Shown here: in pieces, positions 1 through 8,345 of the stretch
Layout: each line of letters starts with the position of its first letter
Position numbering within the stretch: position 1 is the stretch's first letter
Source: Bacilli bacterium
GTDB lineage: Bacteria; Bacillota_I; Bacilli_A; RF39; UBA660
Length of the DNA stretch: 33,481 nucleotides
NCBI GenBank assembly: GCA_900772095.1
Contig: CAAGQJ010000049.1
Coordinates: 1-33,481 of the forward strand
Direction: 5' to 3'
The notes under the pieces: model-generated
The model's input: the letters and a program-made list of their open reading frames with translations, nothing else
What the model was told of the DNA's origin: nothing
Database searches by the model: none
Position numbers and translations under genes: made by a program

Positions 1-1
1 A

Positions 2-190
2 GCAGAACAGTCCGGATATGATAAGGGTATCAAAGAAGGTGTGAAGGAAGGAGTTAAACAAGGAATTGAACAAGGGATTGAACAAGAAAGATTAGCAATT
101 GCAGAAAACCTTCTTAAAAAGAACATAAGTATTGATGAAATAATTGAAATTACGAATTTATCTAAAGAACAAATAGAAAGTTTAAAATAA
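2..190 (+). CDS. C-terminal tail of an Rpn-family nuclease/putative transposase (partial, 5' end outside window)
   Basis: The window opens inside this gene; 62 codons are visible before the TAA stop. The visible part starts with repeated Lys/Glu/Gln-Gly units (KEGVKEGVKQGIEQGIEQ) followed by a short helical module ending in LSKEQIESLK. Such a Gly-spaced charged repeat followed by a 'LLKKNISIDEI...TNLS.EQI..L' module is typical of the C-terminus of Rpn (recombination-promoting nuclease, PD-(D/E)XK) proteins, also labelled transposase_31 or DUF4351-type. The catalytic domain lies outside the window, so its integrity cannot be judged. Family assignment rests only on the tail. No terminator is evident after it. 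Confidence 0.6.
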   Translation, partial: AEQSGYDKGIKEGVKEGVKQGIEQGIEQERLAIAENLLKKNISIDEIIEITNLSKEQIESLK

Positions 191-273
191 CTTTCTTTTT
201 ATGTAACACATTTCTTATTTAATAGATATAATATAAACTTATTGTGAAATTTGTGTAAAGTAGCAATAAGTAA

Positions 274-304
274 TTGACAAGTTTAAAAAAATAGTTTATA
301 TAAT
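274..304 (+). promoter_or_regulatory. Putative sigma-A promoter of topA
   Basis: A perfect -35 TTGACA at 274-279 is followed 17 nt later by TATATA (297-302), or 19 nt later by TATAAT (299-304). The start codon of topA is about 20 nt downstream, giving a short leader that holds the SD GAGGA at 312-316. Confidence 0.6.
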
Positions 305-325
305 TAAAAGTGAGGACGTGATAAT

Positions 326-2353
326 TTGAAAAATTTAGTAATAGTGGAATCACCAAGTAAAAGTAAAACAATAGAAAAATATTTAGGCAAAGATTATAAA
401 GTTGTATCATCTAAAGGCCATATCAGAGACCTTTCAACAAGTGGAAAATATGGTTTTGGAGTGGATATAGAAAATGGTTTTAAGCCAAATTACGAGCCAA
501 TTAAAGGAAAAAAGAAGGTTATAACAGAACTAAAGAAAGAAGCAAAAGCTTCAGACAATGTTTTCTTAGCATCCGACCCAGACCGAGAAGGAGAAGCCAT
601 CAGCTGGCATTTAAAGGATGCTTTAAATCTTAAAGACGATGATTATCAAAGAGTAGTATTTAACGAAATAACAAAGGATAAAGTACTTGACGCTTTTAAT
701 CATCCTCGTAAAATAGATGACAACTTAGTAAAATCACAAGAAACTAGGAGAATTTTAGATAGAATAATAGGCTTTAGATTATCTAAACTTATGCAATCCA
801 AAACAGGTGGTAAATCTGCCGGAAGAGTGCAGTCAGTTGCACTTAAATTAATCGTAGACAAAGAAGAAGAAATAAATGCCTTCAAACCAGAAGAATATTA
901 CACAATAACTGCGTATTTTAATGACTTTGATTCTCTTTTATACGGATATAAAGATAAAAATATTGAAATCAAAACAAAAAAAGAATGCGATGATATTTTA
1001 GAAAAATTATCAAAAACATTCAAAATAGAAGATGTAACTAAAAAAGAAAAAAGTAAAAAAGCAAAAGCCCCTTATACAACTTCAACTCTTCAACAAGATG
1101 CTTCAAATAAATTAAATTTTACTGGTAAAAAAACAATGACTATTGCACAAAAACTATATGAAGGTATAGACCTTGAAAACGAAACAACAGGTTTAATTAC
1201 CTACATGAGAACAGATTCCATACGTCTAAGTGACGAATTTATTAAAATGACCTATAAATATATCAATGATAATTACGGAAAAGAGTATATTGGTTATGTA
1301 AAACAAACAAAAAAAACAGAAAATGTTCAAGATGCTCATGAAGCTATTAGACCTACTAGCATTTTTAGAACACCTGAAAAAGTAAAAAACTTCTTAACAA
1401 CAGATGAATACAAACTATACAAAATGATATATTATAGAGCACTTGCTTCATTAATGATTGACGCAAAACAATTACAAACCACTATTATCTTAGATAACAA
1501 TGATTATAAATTTAAAACAACAGGAAGTATTATTACATTTGATGGATATTTAAAAGTATATAAAGATTATGAAGATACTAGTGATACCATCTTACCAGAT
1601 TTAGAAAACTATAAAACTGATGTATTAATTTCTAATAAAATAGAAAGCGAAGAACACATGACTAAACCTCCTCTTAGATACACTGAAGCAAAACTAATTA
1701 AAGAAATGGAAGAATTAGGCATAGGTAGACCAAGTACTTATGTAAAAACAATAGATACACTAAAAGAAAGAGGTTATGTTGTAGTAGAAGATAAAAAGTT
1801 TGTCCCTACTGAGATTGGTATAACAACTACACATAAATTACAAGAATTTTTTTCCCATATTATAAATGTAGAATATACTGCGAACATGGAAAAAGATTTA
1901 GATGATATAGCAGAAGGCGATAAAGTTTGGAACGAACTTTTAGAAAACTTTTGGAAAGATTTTGAACCTAGCGTTAAAGAAGCCTTTTCAAACATGGAAA
2001 AAGAAGCTCCAGAAGAAACTGGAGAATTATGTCCAGAATGTGGCAAACCATTAGTAATAAGAAAAGGACGCTATGGAAAGTTTACCGCATGTTCTAATTA
2101 TCCAGAATGTAAATATATAAAAAAAGAAGAAAAAGAAAAAATAAATATTATGAAATGTCCTAAATGTGATGGCAACATTATAGAAAAAAAGACCAAAAAA
2201 GGTAAATTATTTTATGGATGTGACCATTATCCTAAATGCAGTTTTGCTCTATGGGATAAACCTATTAATGAATTTTGCCCCAAATGTGGCGAAGTTCTAG
2301 TAGAAAAAAAAGACAAAATTAAATGCTCCTCTTGTGATTATGTAAAAGATTAA
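326..2353 (+). CDS. topA: DNA topoisomerase I (type IA)
   Basis: This enzyme relaxes negatively supercoiled DNA by transient single-strand cleavage through a 5'-phosphotyrosine. The 675 aa protein has an N-terminal Toprim domain (VIVESPSKSKT with Glu8; acidic metal-binding motif DPDREGE at 84-90) and the catalytic core motif ITYMRTDS with the predicted active tyrosine at Tyr293. Three C-terminal four-cysteine zinc ribbons follow (CPECGK, CPKCDG and CPKCGE starts, from about residue 570 on). Length is close to the 691 aa of Bacillus subtilis TopA. The start is a TTG codon preceded by GAGGA at 312-316, and the following MKNLVIVESPSK matches the usual TopA N-terminus. It stands as its own transcription unit behind a consensus promoter. 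Confidence 0.97.
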   Translation: MKNLVIVESPSKSKTIEKYLGKDYKVVSSKGHIRDLSTSGKYGFGVDIENGFKPNYEPIKGKKKVITELKKEAKASDNVFLASDPDREGEAISWHLKDALNLKDDDYQRVVFNEITKDKVLDAFNHPRKIDDNLVKSQETRRILDRIIGFRLSKLMQSKTGGKSAGRVQSVALKLIVDKEEEINAFKPEEYYTITAYFNDFDSLLYGYKDKNIEIKTKKECDDILEKLSKTFKIEDVTKKEKSKKAKAPYTTSTLQQDASNKLNFTGKKTMTIAQKLYEGIDLENETTGLITYMRTDSIRLSDEFIKMTYKYINDNYGKEYIGYVKQTKKTENVQDAHEAIRPTSIFRTPEKVKNFLTTDEYKLYKMIYYRALASLMIDAKQLQTTIILDNNDYKFKTTGSIITFDGYLKVYKDYEDTSDTILPDLENYKTDVLISNKIESEEHMTKPPLRYTEAKLIKEMEELGIGRPSTYVKTIDTLKERGYVVVEDKKFVPTEIGITTTHKLQEFFSHIINVEYTANMEKDLDDIAEGDKVWNELLENFWKDFEPSVKEAFSNMEKEAPEETGELCPECGKPLVIRKGRYGKFTACSNYPECKYIKKEEKEKINIMKCPKCDGNIIEKKTKKGKLFYGCDHYPKCSFALWDKPINEFCPKCGEVLVEKKDKIKCSSCDYVKD

Positions 2354-2373
2354 GTAGAAATACTTAAATCTTT
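2351..2373 (+). terminator. Weak hairpin after topA
   Basis: TAAGTA / TACTTA forms a 6 bp stem with a GAAA loop (2351-2366), overlapping the topA stop and followed by an AT-rich stretch containing TTTT. The stem is short and AT-only apart from one G-C pair, so function as a terminator is doubtful. Confidence 0.3.
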
Positions 2374-2399
2374 TATGATATACTAAAAAAGTGATGTAT

Positions 2400-3041
2400 A
2401 TGCTTGTAGAAATAAATAACAAAAAATATAACGTAATAATAACATATAAAAATAATAAAAACATGTATTTAAGAATAAAAGATGACTTAAATATTTATAT
2501 AACTGCTCCTAAAACTATAAAAGAAAAAGAAATAATCAAATTTATAGATAACAATATTATAAGTATTACAAAGATGATTAATGAAAAAGAAAAAATTAAA
2601 AACTCTAATAAAGATAAATTCTTATATTTAGGAAAAAAATATGATATATGTTACACTAATAATAAAGATGTTATATTTGGTACAAATAAAGTTTTCATTG
2701 GTAAAAATGTTATACCAGAAAATTACTTAAAAAAGAAAGCAAAAGAAGTGTTTAACACCTATTTTCTAGATTGTGTAAATAATTTTGATGAAATAAACTA
2801 TGTGCCATTACTTAAAATAAGAAAAATGACTACTAAATGGGGAGTTTGTAATACAACTACTAAAACCATAACTTTAAATAGTGACCTTATAAAAATTGAT
2901 ATTAAATATTTAAACTATGTCATCTATCATGAATTATCCCATTTAATACATCCTAATCATAGTAAGTCATTTTGGTTATTAGTAGAAAAGTATGTGCCAT
3001 TATATAAAACATATAGAAAAGAAATGAAAAACATATTGTGA
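2400..3041 (+). CDS. YgjP-like (WLM/M48 superfamily) metal-dependent hydrolase
   Basis: The protein (213 aa from the ATG at 2400) belongs to the YgjP/DUF45 family of putative zinc metallopeptidases. The diagnostic block is HELSHLIHPNHSKSFW (from residue 177), which gives the HExxH zinc site plus the downstream H..H.. and SFW typical of this family. Upstream, the KWG.CN segment at about residues 140-150 is also family-typical. In-frame GTG and ATG codons lie 6-9 nt upstream (2391, 2394), but the GTGAT at 2391-2395 resembles the SD used by many genes here, so 2400 is the preferred start. No signal peptide is seen, so it is probably cytoplasmic. Physiological substrates of this family are not firmly known. 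Confidence 0.85.
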   Translation: MLVEINNKKYNVIITYKNNKNMYLRIKDDLNIYITAPKTIKEKEIIKFIDNNIISITKMINEKEKIKNSNKDKFLYLGKKYDICYTNNKDVIFGTNKVFIGKNVIPENYLKKKAKEVFNTYFLDCVNNFDEINYVPLLKIRKMTTKWGVCNTTTKTITLNSDLIKIDIKYLNYVIYHELSHLIHPNHSKSFWLLVEKYVPLYKTYRKEMKNIL

Positions 3042-3048
3042 GGTTATT

Positions 3049-4590
3049 ATGACAAAAGACTATAGTTTAAGTGATGATTACTTAATATATTTAAAAAAAA
3101 CTTTAGAGCTCAAAACAGATACAGCAAAACTTGAAGCTTTAAAATACTCAAAAAATATTTTTCCAGATTGTATTTACTCATTTTTAGCAGAAAACACCAT
3201 ACCTAAACTAGAAAGTGATGAACTAAAACTAAATTTATTATCTACTTTTCCTTTATTAGTAGGAACCATTGTAGCATCCCTAAAAAACGATGAATTAAAA
3301 CTTAAATATTTAGTTAATATAGACAGTTTAAAAGACAAAGCAACAATAATATCAAGCCTCCAAAACGATGAACTAAAACTTAAATATTTAGATAGTTTTG
3401 ATAATGATTATGACAAGACCACAATAATATCAAGCTTTAAAAGTGATGAACTAAAACTAAGATATTTAGACGAAATAAAAGAAGATATATACAAAGAAAC
3501 AATAATTAAAACCTTTGAACACGACCAAAACAAACTAGTTGCACTTATGAATACACCTGTTATAAGTTTAAAAAAGAAAATATTATCTTTAATACATGAT
3601 GATTTTCTTAGAAGAAAAGGCAAAGAAGCAATTAATGAATTTTATAAAAACAGACTAAGTTTAATTAAAGCAAGCAGTGTATATGATGAAAGATATTTTG
3701 AAACATTAAAAAATAGCGTTGTATTAGATAATTTTTCACCAGATTTACCAAATAATATTACAATAGGAATTGAACTTGAAGCATATGGCGGAAACTCAGA
3801 TATTATAAAAAACTTTCCTCACAAAATACTTGGTAGATGGGAAGCAAAGCAAGATGGTTCACTTCCTACTAATTCAGTAGAAATTACATCTCCAGTTTTA
3901 ACCTATAACCCTTCTGCAATCAAAGAACTATATATTATATGCGACTTTATGAAAGAAAACGGTCTAACTACTGATGCTTCTTGTAGTAGTCATATTCATA
4001 TTGGTAGAAATATTTTAACTAAAAAAGAAGACTGGCAAAACCTATATTATCTATACAGCACTATGGAAAAAGAATTATATTTAATGGTAAATGAAAGAGG
4101 AACTCTTCCAAGAATGGGCGTTCAAAAATACGCAAAACCTATATCACAAAACTTTATTTCCGCCTTAGAAGAAGGTCATTTATTTATTAATGATGACTTA
4201 GATATAGTCATAAAAAATCTTCAATACTTCATCCAAAACGATGATTCAGAAAATGAAAGAAGGTACTACGGAATAAATATTTTAAACATATTTAATGAAA
4301 AACGCTCTTTAGATACAGTAGAATTTAGAATACCAAATGGCACTTTAGAAAAAGAAGCCTTACACCAAAATATCAAATTATTTGTAGGACTGATGTCCTT
4401 ATCACACAAACTATCAGATAAAAAACACATAAACATCTTAAAAGCATTAGTGGACGAAGCAAAAGTAAAATATTTTTTAGAACTTATTTTTACAGATATT
4501 AACGATATAAACTATTTCTTAGATAGATATATAGAAAATAGCAAATTATTAGAAAACACTAATGATGATATAAAGGTAGGTAAAAAATGA
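3049..4590 (+). CDS. Amidoligase-family protein with N-terminal helical repeats
   Basis: This 513 aa protein has two parts. Residues about 20-165 contain five or six degenerate repeats of about 26 residues centred on DELKLKYL (Asp57, 81, 107, 133 and, more weakly, 24 and 159), predicted as helix pairs of HEAT/TPR type. Residues about 235-490 match the 'putative amidoligase enzyme' family, a glutamine-synthetase-like fold: IGIELEA (240-246), DGSLPTNSVEITSP (269-282), SSHIHIG (313-319) and a late EFRIPNGTLE segment. Known families with this fold form amide or peptide bonds using ATP, but the substrate here is unknown. It starts 8 nt after the metallohydrolase stop, with an AGGTT-type weak SD, and overlaps the next gene by 4 nt (ATGA), so it is probably co-transcribed with both neighbours. 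Confidence 0.8.
   Translation: MTKDYSLSDDYLIYLKKTLELKTDTAKLEALKYSKNIFPDCIYSFLAENTIPKLESDELKLNLLSTFPLLVGTIVASLKNDELKLKYLVNIDSLKDKATIISSLQNDELKLKYLDSFDNDYDKTTIISSFKSDELKLRYLDEIKEDIYKETIIKTFEHDQNKLVALMNTPVISLKKKILSLIHDDFLRRKGKEAINEFYKNRLSLIKASSVYDERYFETLKNSVVLDNFSPDLPNNITIGIELEAYGGNSDIIKNFPHKILGRWEAKQDGSLPTNSVEITSPVLTYNPSAIKELYIICDFMKENGLTTDASCSSHIHIGRNILTKKEDWQNLYYLYSTMEKELYLMVNERGTLPRMGVQKYAKPISQNFISALEEGHLFINDDLDIVIKNLQYFIQNDDSENERRYYGINILNIFNEKRSLDTVEFRIPNGTLEKEALHQNIKLFVGLMSLSHKLSDKKHINILKALVDEAKVKYFLELIFTDINDINYFLDRYIENSKLLENTNDDIKVGKK
3199..3544 (+). repeat. Tandem coding repeats (about 26 codons, DELKLxYL) in the amidoligase-like gene
   Basis: In-frame repeats in the 5' third of the gene encode a hydrophobic/charged unit with DELKL followed by a variable linker and TIISS-like residues. 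Spacing between successive Asp residues is 24, 26, 26 and 26 codons. The nucleotide sequence is also partly conserved (gatgaactaaaact in several copies), suggesting fairly recent duplication. Confidence 0.75.
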
Positions 4591-4973
4591 ATAATTTAAT
4601 TATAATAACAAAAGATAATAACTATAAATTTAATGATTATAAAGACTTATTTAAATTCTTTCTTGGCGATGATTATTTTACTCTAACAGAAGATGCTAAA
4701 AAAGAAAGAATAAAAAATAAAGCTTACTCTAATTCCTTTGGAGAAATATATAAAATAGTTAATATAAATGACGTATACGATAAAAATAAACCTTATATAT
4801 TAATCGATAACGAAATAAACTATATATTATCAGTAATTAAAATTTTTAATATATTAATTATGGAAAATAGAAATAGCAATGTTTTTGTAAATGATTTTAT
4901 GAGAAAAGAAACATTAGATAATTATTTTATTATAAATAATTATATAGATAAAATATTATATGGGAAGTGGTAG
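4587..4973 (+). CDS. Hypothetical protein, 128 aa, coupled to the amidoligase-like gene
   Basis: I do not recognise this protein. It is 128 aa, acidic/Asn-rich and soluble-looking, with alternating short hydrophobic stretches (LIIIT at the start, ILSVIKIFNILIM near residues 83-95) and many aromatic residues. No catalytic motif stands out. The start codon overlaps the stop of the amidoligase-like gene (ATGA at 4587), indicating translational coupling. Genes next to amidoligases are often gamma-glutamyl cyclotransferase-like or peptidase-like, but I see no signature of either, so no function is inferred beyond a possible partner. Confidence 0.65.
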   Translation: MNNLIIITKDNNYKFNDYKDLFKFFLGDDYFTLTEDAKKERIKNKAYSNSFGEIYKIVNINDVYDKNKPYILIDNEINYILSVIKIFNILIMENRNSNVFVNDFMRKETLDNYFIINNYIDKILYGKW

Positions 4974-4974
4974 T

Positions 4975-5700
4975 GTGTTAATTACAAGTTTAGAAAATAA
5001 CAAAATAAAAGAATTAGTTAAATTACAAAACAAAAAATACCGTGATGAAAAAAATTTATTTTTAATAGAAACTTTAAATATAATAAATGAAGCTTATGAA
5101 CTTGGTATACTTAAAGAAATATATAAAACAGAAGATTTAGATATAGACTTAAATATTCCAACATATGATGTCACTTTAAATGTTATGAATAAAATAAAAC
5201 AAATTAAAACATCTAAAATAGTTGGAGTAGCATATAAAATGGATAATACAAAAATAAAAGGCAATAAAATACTGTTACTTGATGGTATACAAGACCCTGG
5301 CAACTTAGGAACAATTATAAGAAGTGCTTTAGGATTTAATATTGATACTATTATCTTATCTAACAATTGTGTTGACCTTTATAACGATAAAGTAATAAGA
5401 GCTACTGAAGGAGCACTATTTAAAATAAATATTATTCGAAAAGATTTAAAAGAGGCAATTAACACACTAAATAAAAACAATATACCTATCTATAAAACAG
5501 ATGTAAATAATGGCATAGACGTATGCAAAATAAAAAAAGATAAATACGCCGTTATAATAGGTAGCGAAGGTAAAGGAATAAGTAAAGAAATAAAAGATAT
5601 AATAAAACAAAGTATCTATATAAAAACTAATAAAGAATTAGAAAGTTTAAATGTAGGAGTAGCAACAAGTATTATATTATATGAATTAGATAAAAAATAA
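4975..5700 (+). CDS. SpoU-family (TrmH/RlmB type) RNA 2'-O-methyltransferase
   Basis: The protein is a SAM-dependent 2'-O-ribose methyltransferase of the SPOUT/SpoU class. It has a short N-terminal substrate-binding domain (ITSLENNKIKELVKLQNKK, a typical start for YsgA/RlmB-like enzymes). The catalytic domain carries motif 1 DPGNLGTIIRSA, motif 2 VIIGSEGKGIS and motif 3 SLNVGVATSI, which form the trefoil-knot SAM site. An in-frame ATG exists at 4960, but the SD GGAAGTGG at 4963-4970 fits the GTG at 4975, which also gives the usual N-terminus. This leaves 1 nt between the upstream stop and this start. The exact rRNA or tRNA target cannot be read from sequence. It closes the operon started by the metallohydrolase gene. 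Confidence 0.88.
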   Translation: MLITSLENNKIKELVKLQNKKYRDEKNLFLIETLNIINEAYELGILKEIYKTEDLDIDLNIPTYDVTLNVMNKIKQIKTSKIVGVAYKMDNTKIKGNKILLLDGIQDPGNLGTIIRSALGFNIDTIILSNNCVDLYNDKVIRATEGALFKINIIRKDLKEAINTLNKNNIPIYKTDVNNGIDVCKIKKDKYAVIIGSEGKGISKEIKDIIKQSIYIKTNKELESLNVGVATSIILYELDKK

Positions 5701-5775
5701 TTTATAAAAATAAATAAAACTATTTTCATAAAATCTTAACCTCTACAAAAACTAACAAATTAGTTAAAATTTTAT

Positions 5776-5797
5776 AAAAAGGTTTAACCTTTTTTTA
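5776..5797 (+). terminator. Intrinsic terminator after the SpoU methyltransferase
   Basis: AAAAAGGTT and AACCTTTTT are perfectly complementary around a central T, giving about 7 bp with a 5 nt loop, followed by TTTTTATTTT. The hairpin is AT-rich and nearly symmetric, so it is modest in strength. Confidence 0.5.
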
Positions 5798-5811
5798 TTT
5801 TGTTGTATAAT
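5783..5811 (+). promoter_or_regulatory. Putative sigma-A promoter of rimM-trmD
   Basis: A perfect -10 TATAAT lies at 5806-5811, with a weak -35 (TTTAAC, 5783-5788) 17 nt upstream that overlaps the preceding terminator. The rimM SD follows within 10 nt. Confidence 0.5.
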
Positions 5812-5832
5812 AAAATTACAAAAGGAGTTATT

Positions 5833-6309
5833 ATGAATTATGTATTTTTAGGTAAAATTATCACTACACATGGTTTAAAAGGCGAAGTAAAGGTTAAATC
5901 TAATTTTAAATATAAAGAATTAGTATTAAAACAAGGAAATTTTTTATATTTAGGAAACGAAAAAAAGAAACTAGAAATAACCTCTTACAGAGTACATCAA
6001 AATTATGATATGTTAACGTTTAAAGAGTATAATGACATTAGTATGGTTATACCAATAAAAAGAATGTCCCTATATTTTAACAAAGACGACTTTTCTTTTG
6101 ACAGCTATCTAGATGAAGACTTAATTAATTTAACATGTATTTATAATAATAAAGAAATAGGTATCATTAAAGACATAATTGATGCAGGAAATGGTAATTT
6201 ACTACTTGTTTTAAATAACAAATATATACCTAAAAATAATAATTTTATTGATAAAGTAGATTTAAAAAACAAAAAAATATATTTAAAAAATTTAGAGGGA
6301 TTATTATGA
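5833..6309 (+). CDS. rimM: Ribosome maturation factor RimM
   Basis: RimM binds ribosomal protein S19 and helps assemble the 30S subunit head. The 158 aa product shows the conserved N-terminal block GKIITTHGLKGEVKVKS, the core of the RimM beta-barrel, and a C-terminal PRC-barrel domain (IGIIKDIIDAGNGNLLLV and ...YIPKNNNFIDKVDLKNKKI). The start is the ATG at 5833 behind a clear SD, AAAGGAG at 5820-5826. The longer frame reaching back to 5800 would run into the promoter. The last codons overlap the trmD start by 4 nt (ATGA), the classical rimM-trmD arrangement. Confidence 0.95.
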   Translation: MNYVFLGKIITTHGLKGEVKVKSNFKYKELVLKQGNFLYLGNEKKKLEITSYRVHQNYDMLTFKEYNDISMVIPIKRMSLYFNKDDFSFDSYLDEDLINLTCIYNNKEIGIIKDIIDAGNGNLLLVLNNKYIPKNNNFIDKVDLKNKKIYLKNLEGLL

Positions 6310-6959
6310 AAATAGACATACTTACACTTTTTCCTCTTATGTTCGAGGGGTTTTTAAAAGAATCTATTATAAAAAGAGCAATAGAAAAAGGTCTTGTAGA
6401 AATAAATATCATTAATTTTAGAGATTTTTCTAAAGACCCTCATAAAAAAGTAGATGACACTCCATTTGGTGGAGGCCCAGGAATGGTTTTAATGCCACAA
6501 CCAATATATGACGCTGTCGAAAGCATAAAAACTGAAGATAGTTTAGTTATTTTGCTTACCCCAGATGGTAAAACATATAACCAAAATATGGCAAAGTCCT
6601 TAAAAAATGAAAAACATTTAATCTTTATATGTGGACATTATGAGGGATTTGATGATAGAATAAGATTGTTAGCAGATTTAGAAATTTCATTAGGTAATTT
6701 TGTATTAACCGGTGGTGAAATTCCTTCAATGGCTATTACAGATTCAGTAGTGAGATTACTTGATGGAGTTATAAGCAAAGAATCACTTACTTCAGAATCA
6801 TTTAACGATGAATTATACGATTATCCCGTATACACTAAGCCAAGAGACTTTAGAGGTATGAAAGTACCTGAAGTATTATTATCTGGCAATCATAAGAAAA
6901 TAAATGAATATAGAAGAAGTGAACAAACAAGAATCACTAATGAAAAGAAAAATAACTAG
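6306..6959 (+). CDS. trmD: tRNA (guanine-N1)-methyltransferase TrmD
   Basis: TrmD methylates G37 of tRNAs reading CNN codons and prevents +1 frameshifting. Family signatures are MKIDILTLFP at the N-terminus, DDTPFGGGPGMVL, LTPDGKTYNQ, CGHYEGFDDRI and LTGGEIPSMAITDSVVRLLDG, which build the trefoil-knot SAM site. VPEVLLSGNHKKINEYR follows in the C-terminal domain. At 217 aa it is about 25 aa shorter than B. subtilis TrmD and lacks the usual RRPDLL-like terminus, so the C-terminal domain is trimmed. It overlaps rimM by 4 nt. The usual next gene, rplS, is not here. Confidence 0.96.
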   Translation: MKIDILTLFPLMFEGFLKESIIKRAIEKGLVEINIINFRDFSKDPHKKVDDTPFGGGPGMVLMPQPIYDAVESIKTEDSLVILLTPDGKTYNQNMAKSLKNEKHLIFICGHYEGFDDRIRLLADLEISLGNFVLTGGEIPSMAITDSVVRLLDGVISKESLTSESFNDELYDYPVYTKPRDFRGMKVPEVLLSGNHKKINEYRRSEQTRITNEKKNN

Positions 6960-6970
6960 AGGTGGTAAAT

Positions 6971-7432
6971 ATGGCTAAAGACATACGCTTTGTAGTGCAA
7001 AAAGAAGCAAAAATGGATTCTATAACATATATGGAATACGAAAAATTAAAAGGTTACGATGTAATACCAAAAAACAACTTAAAAATAGAAGATATGATTA
7101 ACGTAAACAAAATGGTTATCATTAACCCAAGTTTAATAGAAAAATTAGTAGATAAAAAATGTCATAGAACTTTAGAAAAAATTATTAAAATGCTCTCTTA
7201 TATATATGAAGATGATTCTGGCGACGAAACACCACTACATCTAGCATTAAATGAATTAGCTAAATTTAAATCTTTAGTAACAGGCAAATACAAAGAATAC
7301 ATGAAAGAAGAAGAATATAAATTACTTTTAAAAAAAATAGAAATATTAAAGTCAGAAGTTAAATTAAGACTTGACTATATATATGAAAATAACGCCATTA
7401 TGGAAGAAAAAAAAGGTAAAAAGAGTAGATAA
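6971..7432 (+). CDS. Hypothetical protein, 153 aa, with C-terminal coiled coil
   Basis: I do not recognise the family. The ATG at 6971 is preceded by AGAGGTGG (6958-6965) at normal spacing. Residues about 85-150 are strongly helical, with heptad-like Leu/Ile spacing (ALNELAKFKSLV, EEYKLLLKKIEILKSEVKLRLDYIYE), suggesting a coiled coil or helical bundle. The N-terminal half has a mixed alpha/beta look, with VIIN and IEKLVDKKC segments. The terminus is Lys-rich (EEKKGKKSR). No cysteine cluster, signal peptide or membrane segment is seen. It sits 11 nt after trmD and 19 nt before the sugar kinase, so it is probably in the same operon. Confidence 0.75.
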   Translation: MAKDIRFVVQKEAKMDSITYMEYEKLKGYDVIPKNNLKIEDMINVNKMVIINPSLIEKLVDKKCHRTLEKIIKMLSYIYEDDSGDETPLHLALNELAKFKSLVTGKYKEYMKEEEYKLLLKKIEILKSEVKLRLDYIYENNAIMEEKKGKKSR

Positions 7433-7451
7433 AAGGAAATAGGTGATACTA

Positions 7452-8345
7452 ATGAAAAAAATATTTTGTATTGGACACGCTACATATGATATAACTATGC
7501 CAGTCGAAGCATACCCAAAAGAAAATACTAAAAACAAAACATATAGTAAAATAGAATGTGGCGGAGGAAGTTCTGCTAATTCATCAGTTTTACTATCTAG
7601 ATGGGGAGAAAAAGCATACTTTATCGGTGTAGCAGGTGATGACATATATGGTGAAAGAATAAGAACATCATTTGCTAATGACAATGTAAATACAAGATAC
7701 TTTAGATTAAAAAGAGGAGCATACACTTCAACCAGTTTTATTTTAGCTAACATTAAAAACGGTAAAAGAACTATTACAACCTTTAAAGATAAAAATTTAA
7801 AATATATTAACAAAACAATACTTACCAAACCAGATGTTATGCTTTTTGATGGAGAAAACATAGAAACCTCATTATTCTTAATAAAAAAATATAAAGATGC
7901 AATTAAAATTATAGATGCAGGTTCATATAAAGAAGATGTAATAACTTTATGCAAATATATGGATTATATAGTATGTTCTAAAGATTTTGCAGAAGAATAC
8001 ACCAAATTAAAAATAAATTCAAAAAATATTGATGAGGTTACAAACGCTTACAAAAAACTAGAAGAAGATTTTAAAGGAGTAATTGTTATCACTTTAGAAG
8101 CTGAAGGCTCTTTTGCTAAGATAGATGATGAATATAAAATAATACCATCTATTAAAGTAAAAGCAGTCGATTCTACAGGTGCTGGAGATATATACCACGG
8201 AGCATTTACTTACTTTATTTCAAATGGTTTTCCATTATCAAAAACAATGTATTTATCTAATGTTGCAGGAGCATTATCCGTAAGCAAACTAGGTTCTAGA
8301 TATTCCATTCCTACTAAAGAAGAAGTAATAAGATATGATAAATAA
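7452..8345 (+). CDS. PfkB-family (ribokinase-like) carbohydrate/nucleoside kinase
   Basis: This is an ATP-dependent kinase of the ribokinase superfamily, 297 aa. Evidence is the N-terminal FCIGHATYDITMPV strand, the family Gly-rich block CGGGSSANSSVLLSRWG (substrate lid and phosphate contacts), GVAGDDIYGE, and the C-terminal DSTGAGDIYHGAF with the catalytic Asp of GAGD (anion hole). The substrate cannot be assigned; the start of the protein resembles sugar kinases rather than 1-phosphofructokinase. The start is the ATG at 7452, 4 nt after AGGTGAT (7441-7447). A GTG at 7443 overlaps the SD and is unlikely. The stop overlaps the smr start. Confidence 0.9.
   Translation: MKKIFCIGHATYDITMPVEAYPKENTKNKTYSKIECGGGSSANSSVLLSRWGEKAYFIGVAGDDIYGERIRTSFANDNVNTRYFRLKRGAYTSTSFILANIKNGKRTITTFKDKNLKYINKTILTKPDVMLFDGENIETSLFLIKKYKDAIKIIDAGSYKEDVITLCKYMDYIVCSKDFAEEYTKLKINSKNIDEVTNAYKKLEEDFKGVIVITLEAEGSFAKIDDEYKIIPSIKVKAVDSTGAGDIYHGAFTYFISNGFPLSKTMYLSNVAGALSVSKLGSRYSIPTKEEVIRYDK

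Noticed and set aside
7364..7954. 196 aa open frame on the minus strand, opposite the PfkB-family kinase
   Set aside because: It lies antisense to a clearly conserved kinase gene and its hydrophobic composition is a by-product of the AT-rich opposite strand. No SD at its start.
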